Part shown: in pieces, positions 17,219-26,161 of the stretch
Numbering within the stretch: the first letter of the stretch is position 1
How the letters are laid out: each line of letters opens with the position of its first letter
From: Croceibacterium_B sp963811255
GTDB lineage: Bacteria; Pseudomonadota; Alphaproteobacteria; Sphingomonadales; Sphingomonadaceae
Length of the DNA: 64,000 nt
Reading direction: 5' to 3'
Assembly (NCBI GenBank): GCA_963811255.1
Contig: CAWEQI010000003.1
Coordinates: 806,001 to 870,000 of the forward strand
Notes under the pieces: model-generated
Databases searched by the model: none
What the model was told of the DNA's origin: nothing
The model's input: the letters and a program-made list of their open reading frames with translations, nothing else
Position numbers and translations under genes: made by a program

Positions 17219-17998
17219 ATGCTGCTGGCGGTCGATTGCGGCAACACCAACGTAGTCTTCGCCCTTTTTGTGGGGGACGAGATTCGGACGCGCTGGCGCA
17301 TCGCCACCGATCCGCGCCGCACGGGCGACGAATACGCGGTCTGGCTGACCCAGCTGATGGCGATCGAAGAGATCGAACGCGACGACGTGACGGCGATGAT
17401 CGTTTCGACCGTGGTCCCCCGCGCCAGGCACAATCTGGAGGTGCTGGCGGAGAAATACTTCGGGGTCGTCCCGCTGTTCGCCGGCGAGGGCGCAGCCGAG
17501 TGGGGCATCGCCATCGACGTCGACGAGCCGAGCACCCTCGGCGCCGATCGCGCCGTCAATGCGATTGCCGCGCACGCCAAGCACGGCGGCGATCTGATCG
17601 TGGTCGATTTCGGCACCGCGACAACCTTTGACTCGGTCGATTTCAACGGCGCCTACAAGGGCGGGATCATCGCTCCGGGGATCAATCTCTCGCTCGACGC
17701 GCTTGTCTCGAACACGGCCAAACTGCCGCGGATCGCCATCGAGGCACCGCATTCTGACAGCGTGATCGGCCGCAATACCGAGGACCAGATGCTGATCGGC
17801 GTGTTCTGGGGCTATGTCGCGATGATCGAAGGGCTGATCGCGCGGATGCGCGCCGAAATCGGCCGGCCGGCGAAAGTAGTCGCGACCGGCGGCCTCGCGA
17901 TCCTGTTCGACCGGCACACCGAGATCTTCGATCACGTCGATCCCGACCTGACGCTCGAAGGGCTGGCGATTCTCGCCGAACGGGCGGGAGTCTCGTGA
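17219..17998 (+). CDS. coaX: type III pantothenate kinase
   Basis: Catalyses the first step of coenzyme A synthesis, ATP-dependent phosphorylation of pantothenate, with an ASKHA fold. The phosphate-binding start MLLAVDCGNTNVVFALF with D6, the LGADRAVNAIAAH segment and DFGTATTFDSVD are present, and the length of 259 residues is normal. The ATG touches the birA stop. Neighbours birA and nuoN suggest co-transcription with the end of the nuo operon, a layout familiar in alphaproteobacteria. Confidence 0.95.
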   Translation: MLLAVDCGNTNVVFALFVGDEIRTRWRIATDPRRTGDEYAVWLTQLMAIEEIERDDVTAMIVSTVVPRARHNLEVLAEKYFGVVPLFAGEGAAEWGIAIDVDEPSTLGADRAVNAIAAHAKHGGDLIVVDFGTATTFDSVDFNGAYKGGIIAPGINLSLDALVSNTAKLPRIAIEAPHSDSVIGRNTEDQMLIGVFWGYVAMIEGLIARMRAEIGRPAKVVATGGLAILFDRHTEIFDHVDPDLTLEGLAILAERAGVS

Positions 17999-19650
17999 AG
18001 AAGGATTTTACCCCGGAAGACGAATTGCTGGTCCTGGCGCTTGGCGGCTCGGGCGAGATCGGCATGAACGTCAATCTCTATGGCTGTCGCGGCCAATGGC
18101 TGATGGTCGACCTGGGGATGACCTTCAGCGGCGACGAATACCCCGGCGTCGATCTGGTGTTCGCCGACCTCGACTTCATCGAGGAGCGGCGAGAGGACCT
18201 GATCGGCGTGGTTCTGACCCATGCGCATGAGGACCACATCGGCGCGGTGCCCTACTTCGCCGCCGAGCTCGGAGTGCCGCTGTACGCCACGCCGTTCACC
18301 GCCGAGCTGGTGCGCCGCAAACTGGCCGAGGCCGGCATCGAGAACGAGATCGAGCTCAACGTGATGGAGCGCGACCACGGCAGCATCGCGCTGGGGCCGT
18401 TCGAGGTCACTTACCTGCCGCTCGCCCATTCGATCGCCGAGGGCAACGCGCTGCTGATCGAGACCCCGTTCGGCCGCGTGTTTCACACCGGCGACTGGAA
18501 GCTCGACGAGGAGCCGCTGGTTGGCGAACCTACCACCGAGGAGGAGCTGGTCGCGATCGGTGACGAGGGGATTCTCGCGCTGGTTTGCGATTCGACCAAC
18601 GTGTTCAATCCCGAGGTCTCCGGCTCCGAGAGCCTCGTCTACCAGGGCCTACTGGAGGAAGTGCGCGGGTGGGAAGGGCGCCGTGTGGTGGCGACCACCT
18701 TCGCCTCCAACGTCGCCCGGCTGCAGACCCTCGGCCACATTGCCGAGGAGACCGGCCGTGCAATATGCATCGCCGGCCGCTCGCTCGAACGGATCATCGA
18801 AGTGGCTCAGATGAACGGCTATCTCGAGGATTTCCCGCGGCCGGTCGATTTCGACACCGCGATGGATCTGCCGCGCGGCAAGGTGATGATCCTCGCCACC
18901 GGCGGCCAGGGCGAGCCGCGCGCGGCGCTCGCCCGTATGGCCGAGGACACTCACCCGATCGGCCTCACCAAGGGCGACGTGGTGCTGTTCTCGAGCCGGC
19001 AGATACCCGGCAACGAGCTCGCGATCGGGCGGGTGCAGAACCTGCTCGCCGAGCGCGGCATCGAAATCGTCACCGATCGCCAGAGCGACATCCACGTTTC
19101 CGGCCATCCCGGCCGCCCGGAACTGGAGGCGCTCTATGGCTGGCTGCGGCCGGAAATCCTCGTCCCGGTCCACGGCGAGATGCGGCACATGCAGGAGCAG
19201 GCCCGGCTTGGCCGCGCCAACGGCATTCCCAGGGCGGTGGTGCAGCAGAACGGCGAGATTGTTCGCCTCGCTCCCGGCGAGCCGGGCAAGCTCGCGCACG
19301 TTACCGCCGGGCGTCTGGTGCTCGACGGGGACATCATCGTGCCCGCCGACGGCGAGGCGATCGTCATGCGGCGGCGTCTGGCGCGCGAGGGAATCCTGAT
19401 CGTCGCGCTCGACGAGCAGCGCCGCCCGCAGGTCCACGGCTACGGCCTGCCGCTCGACGAGGATTATCCCGAGTTCGTCGCCGAAGCGGAAAACGACGTT
19501 GTCGCGGCGCTGCGCCGGCTCAAGGGCGCCAAGGCGCGCGACCGCGACGAAGTGATCGAAGCCGCTCGCCTCGCCGCGCGCCGCGCCGCCCAGCGATGGT
19601 CGGGCAAGAAGCCGCAGACCCGCGTAATCCTGGTCGAGGACCGCGCCTGA
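17995..19650 (+). CDS. rnj: ribonuclease J
   Basis: Metallo-beta-lactamase/beta-CASP nuclease with 5'-3' exonuclease and endonuclease activity in mRNA decay and rRNA maturation. The metal site HAHEDH is at residues 76-81, with further ligands in LPLAHSIAEGNALL and CDSTN, and the beta-CASP motifs FSSRQIPGNE, HVSGHPGRPEL and PVHGEMRHM follow. 551 residues is the expected length. The GTG start overlaps the coaX stop. Alphaproteobacteria often keep RNase J in this position. Confidence 0.95.
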   Translation: MKKDFTPEDELLVLALGGSGEIGMNVNLYGCRGQWLMVDLGMTFSGDEYPGVDLVFADLDFIEERREDLIGVVLTHAHEDHIGAVPYFAAELGVPLYATPFTAELVRRKLAEAGIENEIELNVMERDHGSIALGPFEVTYLPLAHSIAEGNALLIETPFGRVFHTGDWKLDEEPLVGEPTTEEELVAIGDEGILALVCDSTNVFNPEVSGSESLVYQGLLEEVRGWEGRRVVATTFASNVARLQTLGHIAEETGRAICIAGRSLERIIEVAQMNGYLEDFPRPVDFDTAMDLPRGKVMILATGGQGEPRAALARMAEDTHPIGLTKGDVVLFSSRQIPGNELAIGRVQNLLAERGIEIVTDRQSDIHVSGHPGRPELEALYGWLRPEILVPVHGEMRHMQEQARLGRANGIPRAVVQQNGEIVRLAPGEPGKLAHVTAGRLVLDGDIIVPADGEAIVMRRRLAREGILIVALDEQRRPQVHGYGLPLDEDYPEFVAEAENDVVAALRRLKGAKARDRDEVIEAARLAARRAAQRWSGKKPQTRVILVEDRA

Positions 19651-19940
19651 TGCGCTGGAGCTCGATCGTGGCGATCTACTTCCTCGTGTGGATTATCTGT
19701 GCCTTCATCGTGCTGCCGTTCGGCATACGCACGCACGAAGAAGCCGGGCAGGAGAAGACGCCCGGCCAGGCGGACAGCGCGCCGGCCAATTTCCGTCCCC
19801 TCCGTGTGATCCTGTTCGCGACGCTGCTCTCGCTGGTGATCTGCGCCCTGTTCGTGCTCAACTACAACGAGGGCTGGATCACCTTCAGGGACATCGATTT
19901 CTTCGATCGCCTGAACGGCATGGGCAGCGGCGCCCAATAA
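19650..19940 (+). CDS. DUF1467 family membrane protein
   Basis: A 96-residue protein with two membrane helices (about residues 5-25 and 51-72) separated by a polar loop. The start MRWSSIVAIYFLVWIICAFIVLPFGIRT is typical of the DUF1467 family found next to RNase J genes in alphaproteobacteria. The ATG overlaps the rnj stop by one base. Its function is unknown. It is the last gene of this plus-strand run; pyrF converges with only five bases between the stops. Confidence 0.85.
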   Translation: MRWSSIVAIYFLVWIICAFIVLPFGIRTHEEAGQEKTPGQADSAPANFRPLRVILFATLLSLVICALFVLNYNEGWITFRDIDFFDRLNGMGSGAQ

Positions 19941-19945
19941 TCGTC

Positions 19946-20621
19946 CTACAGCGTGGCCTCGATAGCCCGCGCTGCCGCCACCGGATCCTCGGCCCGGCTG
20001 ATCGGGCGGCCCACCACGAGCACGCTGGCCCCGTGATCGCGCGCCTGCCGTGGGGTGACAACGCGCTTCTGGTCGCCGTTGGCGACACCGTTGGGCCGCA
20101 GGCCCGGAACGACGAAGAACCCGTCCTTCCACTGCTTGTGGACCGCGGCCACCTCGTGCCCGGAACACACCACGCCATCGAGCCCTGCCGCGTGGGCCAG
20201 TTCGGCCAGGCGCATCACCTGCTCGTGGGGCGTCGAATTCGACGCCGACACGCTTGAGGTCGCGCGCGTCGAGGCTGGTCAGCATTGTCACCGCGACGAC
20301 CTTGGTGCCGGCGCCGGCGGCGGCCTTGGCGTCCTCCATCATCGCCCGCCCGCCGCAGGCGTGGACGGTGACGATCGCCGGCTCCAGCACATGGATCGCC
20401 TGCATCGCGGCGGCGACGGTATTGGGGATGTCGTGCAGCTTGAGGTCGAGGAAGATCGGCAGCCCGACATGGGCGAGTTCGTGCACACCGTGATGGCCGT
20501 GGGCGCAGAAGAATTCGAGCCCGAGCTTCAGGCCGCCGATGTGCGCCTTGACCTTCTGCGCCAGCGACTTGGCCGTTTCCAGCTGCGGGACGTCGAGCGC
20601 GAGATAGACCGGATTGCTCAA
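19946..20621 (-). pseudogene. pyrF: orotidine 5'-phosphate decarboxylase, frameshifted as read
   Basis: Makes UMP from OMP in pyrimidine synthesis. The N-terminal half (PVYLALDVPQLETAKSL, then the active-site motif LDLKLHDIPNT) reads in one frame and the C-terminal half (TPHEQVMRLAELAHAAGLDGVVCSG, then FFVVPGLRP and VVGRPISRAEDP) in the next. Total length is 676 bases, three times 225 plus one, so one extra base lies near 20229-20246. That site is a perfect 18-base palindrome, GGCGTCGAATTCGACGCC. All catalytic motifs survive across the two frames. The start is a TTG overlapping the lapA stop (TTGA). As a core biosynthetic gene it is more likely a sequencing error than a dead gene. Confidence 0.85.
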
Positions 20622-20974
20622 GGCTGCTCCCGCTCCAGCGGTCCCGCATCCGGCTCCGGGTGCTCGGGGGCGACGGCGGGCTCGGCGGCTGGGTCGGCCG
20701 GTGGCGGAGGCGGCGCGACCGGTGTCACCGCCGCCGTGCGCGCGGCGGTCTCCAGCGAACCGATGCGGCGGTGGAGGTAGAAGGTCTTGCCCCGGTGCAG
20801 CAGCCACATCGGGACCAGGCCGATCAGGAACGAGATCACCACCAGCGCCGGAATCTTGGTCTCCAGCACCAGGCCTTCCCAGATCTTCACCTCGACCGGA
20901 TTCCAGTTGTTGATCGAGAAGATCAGCAGCGCCACCAGCAGCAGCACCCAGAAGATCGTGCGGACGATTTGCAT
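20618..20974 (-). CDS. lapA: LapA domain (DUF1049) inner-membrane protein
   Basis: A 118-residue protein with two helices (about residues 5-22 and 41-58), typical of LapA proteins, then a charged region (HRGKTFYLHRRIGSLE) and a Pro/Ala-rich tail. I chose the ATG giving MQIVRTIFWVLLLVALLIFS; the open frame extends much further upstream without family resemblance. LapA-type proteins are linked to lipopolysaccharide-synthesis control in enterobacteria. It overlaps pyrF by four bases. Confidence 0.85.
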   Translation of the reverse strand: MQIVRTIFWVLLLVALLIFSINNWNPVEVKIWEGLVLETKIPALVVISFLIGLVPMWLLHRGKTFYLHRRIGSLETAARTAAVTPVAPPPPPADPAAEPAVAPEHPEPDAGPLEREQP

Positions 20975-21036
20975 GGCGCGTCCTCTCCCTGTTGCGATGG
21001 TCCGAGTGCTAGGGCGATTGGCCGCCGAAGGGAAGG

Positions 21037-22365
21037 CTACTTGCCGAACACCCGCTCGAAAATGTGGTCGATCTGGCTGAAGTGGTAATTGAGGTCGAAC
21101 TTGTCCTCCAGCTCCTCCGGCGAAAGCGCCGCGGTTACCTTGGGGTCGGCCTTGAGCAGGTCGAGCAGCGACAGCTTGCCGTCGCTCTCCCACACCTTCA
21201 TCGCGTTGCGCTGGACGATGGCGTAGGCGTCCTCGCGGCTAATACCCGCCTGGGTCAGCGCCAGCAGCACCCGCTGCGAATGGATCAGCCCGCCCATCCG
21301 CTCAAGGTTGGCTTTCATCCGCTCGGGATAGACCAGCAGCTTGTCGATCACCCCGGCGAGGCGGGCGAGGGCGAAATCGAGCGTGATGCACGCGTCCGGG
21401 CCGATGAAGCGTTCGACCGACGAGTGCGAGATATCCCGCTCGTGCCACAGCGCGACATCCTCCAGCGCCGGCACCACCGCGCTGCGCACCACCCGGGCAA
21501 GCCCGGTGAGGTTCTCGCTCAGCACTGGGTTGCGCTTGTGCGGCATCGCGCTCGATCCCTTCTGCCCGGGCGAGAAGTATTCTTCGGCCTCCAGCACTTC
21601 GGTGCGCTGCAGGTGGCGGATTTCGGTGGCGAGGCGCTCGATCGAACTGGCGATGACTCCCAGCGTGGCGAAGAACACCGCGTGCCGGTCGCGCGGGATC
21701 ACCTGGGTCGAAATCGGCTCGGGCGTCAGGCCCATCGCTTTCGCGACATGCGCCTCCACCGCCGGGTCGATGTTGGCGAAGGTGCCGACCGCGCCGCTGA
21801 TCGCGCAAGTGGCGATCTCCGCTCGCGCCACCTGCAGCCGTTCGCGCCCGCGGGCGAACTCGGCGTAGGCCTGGGCGAGCTTGAAGCCGAACGTCACCGG
21901 CTCGGCATGTATGCCGTGGCTCCGGCCGATCGTGGGCGTGTATTTGTGCTCCAGCGCGCGGCGCTTGAGCGCCGCCAGCAGCCCATCGAGATCGTCGAGC
22001 AGGATGTCGGCCGAGCGCGACAGCTGCACCGCCAGCGTGGTGTCGAGCACGTCGGAACTGGTCATCCCCTGGTGCATGAACCTCGCCCAGTCCTCGCCGG
22101 CATGCGCGCCGACCTGTTCGGACACCCAGGTGAGAAAGGCGATAACGTCATGCCGGGTGACCGCTTCGATCCGGTCAATCGCCTCGACGTCGATCTCCGG
22201 TTCGGTTTCCCACCAGGCCCACAGCGCCTTGGCCGCGTCCTTTGGTACGACACCGAGTTCGCCGAGCTTCTCGGTCGCATGGGCTTCGATCTCGAACCAG
22301 ATGCGATACTTCGCTTCGGGCTCCCAGATCGCGACCATGTCGGGGCGGGAATAGCGCGGGACCAT
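21037..22365 (-). CDS. purB: adenylosuccinate lyase
   Basis: Catalyses two steps of purine synthesis: fumarate release from SAICAR and from adenylosuccinate. The fumarase/aspartase-superfamily signature GSSAMPHKRNP sits at residues 270-280, with TSSD at 102-105 and GRSHG at 147-151. The ATG at 22365 gives the family start MVPRYSRPDMVAIW and 442 residues. It lies 62 bases upstream of lapA in the same direction. The 225 bases up to the divergent protease gene form a shared promoter region. Confidence 0.97.
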   Translation of the reverse strand: MVPRYSRPDMVAIWEPEAKYRIWFEIEAHATEKLGELGVVPKDAAKALWAWWETEPEIDVEAIDRIEAVTRHDVIAFLTWVSEQVGAHAGEDWARFMHQGMTSSDVLDTTLAVQLSRSADILLDDLDGLLAALKRRALEHKYTPTIGRSHGIHAEPVTFGFKLAQAYAEFARGRERLQVARAEIATCAISGAVGTFANIDPAVEAHVAKAMGLTPEPISTQVIPRDRHAVFFATLGVIASSIERLATEIRHLQRTEVLEAEEYFSPGQKGSSAMPHKRNPVLSENLTGLARVVRSAVVPALEDVALWHERDISHSSVERFIGPDACITLDFALARLAGVIDKLLVYPERMKANLERMGGLIHSQRVLLALTQAGISREDAYAIVQRNAMKVWESDGKLSLLDLLKADPKVTAALSPEELEDKFDLNYHFSQIDHIFERVFGK

Positions 22366-22590
22366 CGAAGACTCCGAAGCAAAGAGAACGCCGCAGCCGC
22401 TAAGGGGAGCAGCGCGCGATGGCAAGCGGCGGGCCGGGCGCCGTTGGGCGGCATTATCCCCAACTATGAGATGAACCGCGCCTGACGGTAAACGTGCGTT
22501 CATGATTGTCGCGCTAGAACAATGACACCGGCAGAGATGCCGGCGGGATCAATTTTTGTTTGAGCGGTACGGGCCGCTTGAGGGGTCATT
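22366..22590. other. divergent intergenic region between purB and the protease gene
   Basis: No gene is visible. A short hairpin (CCGGCA-GAGA-TGCCGG, 22528-22543) is followed nine bases later by a T-rich run on the plus strand, upstream of the protease start, and could act as a weak attenuator. GAGGGG near 22580 is the probable ribosome-binding site of the protease gene. I could not identify a convincing promoter for either gene. Confidence 0.4.
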
Positions 22591-23415
22591 TTGCGTTTTC
22601 TTTCGGGGTGCCTCGCGCTCGCGGGGGCTTTCGTCCTATATCCAATCCAGTTTGCCGGGGCCGTCGCGGTGCCCGAGCCGCAACCGGCGATGCAGCCACC
22701 GGCGCATGTGGGTGCGAAACCGCCGGTCGTGGCCATTATCGACAGCGGGATCGCGCGGACGCCCGAACTGCAAGACGATCTGCTCGCGGAATACGATTAC
22801 GGCGCCTTGCCCGCCCGCGCGGCGTTCCACCCCCGATACGATCACGGCACGATGGTGGCGACGATCATGGAGCGGGAGGCGAAGCAGCCGATCAAGATCA
22901 TTTCGTTCCGCATCGACGACACCGAAGGCTGCCCGGCCGGCGCCAATCCGCCGTGCCAGCACAACGTGCGGCCGATCGTCGAAGCCATCCGCAAGGCGAC
23001 CGAGCTGGGCGTGACGGCGATCAACATCTCGCTCAACCTCAAAGATGATCCGAGCATCGTCGAGGCGATTCACCACGCCGCTGCGCGTGGCATCCGCATC
23101 GTCATGGCCGCGGGGAACGACGGCCTCGATCATCCGGGCAACTTGCGGATGGCGCGGGCCGGATACCCGAACACCATCCTGGTCGGGGCGCTCGACGCCA
23201 AGGGGCGGCCGTGGAAGGGAACCAACCGCCCGCAACGCGACACCCCGGGCTATCGCTACGCCTGGCAGTGGGGCGTCGACGTGCCGACGGTGATGGCCGA
23301 CGGCGGCAATGCGATCGCCACCGGCACCTCGTTCGCCACCCCGATCGAGACGGCCAAGCTGCTGACCGAGCCGAACCCCGCCGCGCCGGCGCCCACGCTC
23401 GCGCTGTCGAGCTAG
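22591..23415 (+). CDS. secreted subtilisin-family (S8) serine protease
   Basis: Compact extracytoplasmic protease of 274 residues. The catalytic triad is in order: Asp51 in AIIDSG, His85 in DHGTMVA and Ser247 in GTSFATP, with the oxyanion Asn176 in AAGNDG. A signal peptide occupies roughly residues 1-26. No obvious propeptide separates the signal from the catalytic domain, which is short for the family. The TTG start is supported by GAGGGG just upstream. It ends 194 bases before the dehydrogenase genes (23416-23609 shows no features) and stands alone. Substrate unknown. Confidence 0.85.
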   Translation: MRFLSGCLALAGAFVLYPIQFAGAVAVPEPQPAMQPPAHVGAKPPVVAIIDSGIARTPELQDDLLAEYDYGALPARAAFHPRYDHGTMVATIMEREAKQPIKIISFRIDDTEGCPAGANPPCQHNVRPIVEAIRKATELGVTAINISLNLKDDPSIVEAIHHAAARGIRIVMAAGNDGLDHPGNLRMARAGYPNTILVGALDAKGRPWKGTNRPQRDTPGYRYAWQWGVDVPTVMADGGNAIATGTSFATPIETAKLLTEPNPAAPAPTLALSS

Positions 23416-23609
23416 GGCCGGCCCGCCCTCCGCGGGCGATTGCGAACACCCGGGGCCTTGGTTGCCCATAATACGCGTGCACCTCGCGGTTCCGGTTCGG
23501 TGCCGGAGAGCAGCCGGAACCATCCGAATGGGGTGCCGTTCACCTCGAGACAGCCTCGTCTGGCGGGAGAAGACAGCGCTTTATCGGCGCGGCCGAGGAG
23601 AAGGCATCT

Positions 23610-24389
23610 ATGGCGCGCAATCCGCGCCCCAAAAAGCGGCGCGGACGGCTGGGGCCCGGCGGTCCTGCCGGTATTGGCGAGGCCGACAAGTCGCTGTCCC
23701 GCCGGGACGGCCTGCTCGCAGCGCCGGGCGAGCTTATCACCGAGGCGATGCCTTGGCAGGACGGGCTGACCGACGCGCCGGAGCCGGCGGATACGAGCGG
23801 CGGGTGGCGGTTTCTCGAGCCGAGTGAAGTCAAGTTCCTCACCGCCGCGGTCGACCGGCTGATTCCCCCCGATCCGACCGGGCCGAGCGCTTCGGAAGCG
23901 GGCGTCGTCGTGTTTCTCGACCGGCAACTCGCCGGCGACTACGGGCACGGGGCGCACTTCTACCTCGGCGGGCCGTGGCCGGAGGGCGAGCCAAGTCAGG
24001 GCTACCAGAGCCGCTACGCCCCGGCCGAGTTCTATCGCCACGCGATCGCCGCGATCGAAAGGGCGGTGAAGGGCCTCGGCGAGGGCGAGAGCTTCGCCGA
24101 CCTGAGCACCGAGCGGCAGGATACGCTGCTCAAGCAGATGGAAAAGGGCGAGCTGACGCTCGACGGGCCGATCAAGTCTAAAGCGTTCTTCAAGCAGTTC
24201 CTGCAGAACGTGCTCGAAGGGTATTTCTCCGACCCGATGTACGGCGGCAACCGCGACGGCGCGGCGTGGAAGATGATCGGTTTCCCCGGCGCGCACTACG
24301 ACTATTCCGAGTGGGTCACCGAATACGACAAGCCGGTGCCGGTGGAGATGGTCACCCTGCGCGGGCGGCCCGGGTGGCGGCGGAGCTGA
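23610..24389 (+). CDS. gluconate 2-dehydrogenase subunit 3-like protein
   Basis: Small subunit of a three-part membrane-bound flavoprotein dehydrogenase. The 259 residues contain the family stretches FLTAAVDRLIPPD, then VVFLDRQLAGDYG, and the C-terminal YFSDPMYGGNRDGAAWKMIGFPGAHYDY. The first 60 residues are basic and Pro-rich, with SRRDGLL that only loosely recalls a twin-arginine motif. AGGAG precedes the ATG. It is four bases from the GMC subunit, and the order small subunit, flavoprotein, cytochrome is the standard one for gluconate/sorbitol-type dehydrogenases. The sugar substrate cannot be told from sequence. Confidence 0.85.
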   Translation: MARNPRPKKRRGRLGPGGPAGIGEADKSLSRRDGLLAAPGELITEAMPWQDGLTDAPEPADTSGGWRFLEPSEVKFLTAAVDRLIPPDPTGPSASEAGVVVFLDRQLAGDYGHGAHFYLGGPWPEGEPSQGYQSRYAPAEFYRHAIAAIERAVKGLGEGESFADLSTERQDTLLKQMEKGELTLDGPIKSKAFFKQFLQNVLEGYFSDPMYGGNRDGAAWKMIGFPGAHYDYSEWVTEYDKPVPVEMVTLRGRPGWRRS

Positions 24390-24393
24390 GTGC

Positions 24394-26161
24394 GTGGCGA
24401 GGACGTTGCCGAAAGTCGACGTGGTGCTGGTCGGGTTCGGCTGGACCGGAGCGATTCTGGCGCAGCAGCTGTGCGACGCTGGCCTCGACGTGCTGGCGCT
24501 GGAGCGCGCGGCGGCGCGCACTACACCGGTCAACTGGGCGACGAGCTTCGATCAGGACGAGCTGCGCTACATGTGGCGCCACCACCTGTTCCAGAACGTC
24601 GCCGAATTCGACGCTCACTTTCCGCAACAACACCAACCAGACCGCGCTGCCGATGCGGCGGCTCGGCTCGTTCCTGGTCGGCACCGGGGTCGGCGGTGCG
24701 GGGATCCACTGGAACGGCCAGGTGTGGCGCTGGCTGGAGAGCGACTTCAAGCTCAAGAGCCACAACGAGAAGCGCTACGGCAAGCAGGCGACCGAAGGGC
24801 TGACGCTGCAGGACATGCCGCTTAGCTACGACGAGCTCGAGCCGTACTATGACCAGTTCGACAAGATCTGCGGCACCTCGGGGCAGGCGGGGAACCTCAA
24901 GGGCGAGATCCAGCCCGGCGGCAACCCGTTCGAAGGGCCGCGCAGCGCGCCCTATCCGACGCCGCCGCTGCCGATGACCTACGGGCCCAAGCTGTTCGAG
25001 GAAGCCGCCGCAGGCATGGGCCTGCACCCATTCCCGCACCCGGCGGCGAACCTTTCGCAGGCCTACACGAATCCGCTCGGCCTGCAGATGGGCAAGTGCA
25101 CGTTCTGCGGGTTCTGTGAAAAGTTCGGCTGCGGCAACTACTCCAAGGCCTCGCCGCAGACCGCACTGATTCCGTACGTCCTGACCAAGCCGAATTTCGA
25201 GCTGCGGACCGAAGCCGAGGTGATCCGAATCGAGCGAACGGCCGACGGCAAGCACGCCACCGGCGTCACCTACGTCGATGCCGAGGGCGAGGAGTATTTC
25301 CAGCCGGCGGAGATCGTCGCCCTCACCGCCTATCAGCTGCACAACGTCCACCTGATGCTGATCTCCGGCATCGGGCAGCCCTACGATCCGGGGACGGGCG
25401 AGGGTCACGTCGGCAAGAACTACTCCTACCAGACGATGAGCTCGGTCGATGTGTTCTACGACGACAAGCGGCTCAACCCGTTCATCGGCGCCGGGGCGCT
25501 GGCGTCGGTGGTGGACGACTACAACGGCGACAACTTCGACCACTCCGGGCTGGGCTTCATCGGCGGCGCCTATATCGCCGCGATCGTCACCGGGGGGCGG
25601 CCGATCGAGATGGTTCGCGTGCCCAAAGGGGTGCCCAAATGGGGCCTCGAATGGAAGCGCGCGGCAGCGAAATACTACCTGCGCAACATGAAGATCCTGG
25701 TCCACGGCTCGAGCTATCCGCAGGCCGGCAACTACCTTGACCTCGATCCGACCTACAAGGACCGCTTCGGCCGGCCGATGCTGCGAATGACGTTCGATTT
25801 TCCCGAGAACGACCTCAGGATGGCCAAGTACTGCACCGACCGCACGGCGGAGATCGCCAGGAACACGGGCGCCAGCCACGTTCACGCCAAGCCGCGAAAG
25901 CCGCCCTACGGACTCGTCAAGTACCAAACGACGCACAACTGCGGCGGGACCATGATGGGCGAGAGCCCGGCCGATAGCGTGGTCAACAAGTATTCGCAGA
26001 GTTGGGACGTGCCCAACTTGTTTGTCACCGGCGCCGGACTCTACCCGCAGAACCCCGGCTACAATCCCACAGGTACGCTTGCCGCGCTCGCGTTCCTCAC
26101 CGCCGACGCGATCAAGACGAATTACGTCAAGCAGGCCGGCGCGCTGCTGGTGCCGGCATGA
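24394..26161 (+). pseudogene. GMC-family flavoprotein dehydrogenase large subunit, frameshifted as read
   Basis: FAD-binding catalytic subunit expected to oxidise a sugar or sugar acid in the periplasm and pass electrons to the cytochrome. The FAD motif (VGFGWTGAILAQQL) starts in one frame; after …NVAEFDAHF the protein resumes one base on with RNNTNQTALPMRRLGSF, then GVGGAGIHWNG, and runs to a normal end (NNPGYNPTGTLAALAF-like segment) at 26161. The length, 1,768 bases, is three times 589 plus one; the extra base is most likely in the TTT/CC run at 24617-24625. It starts at a GTG and its stop overlaps the cytochrome ATG. Everything else is intact, so a sequence error is likely. Confidence 0.85.

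Noticed and set aside
20229..20246. 18-bp palindrome as a regulator binding site
   Set aside because: It lies in the middle of pyrF coding sequence at the frameshift; no promoter context supports an operator.
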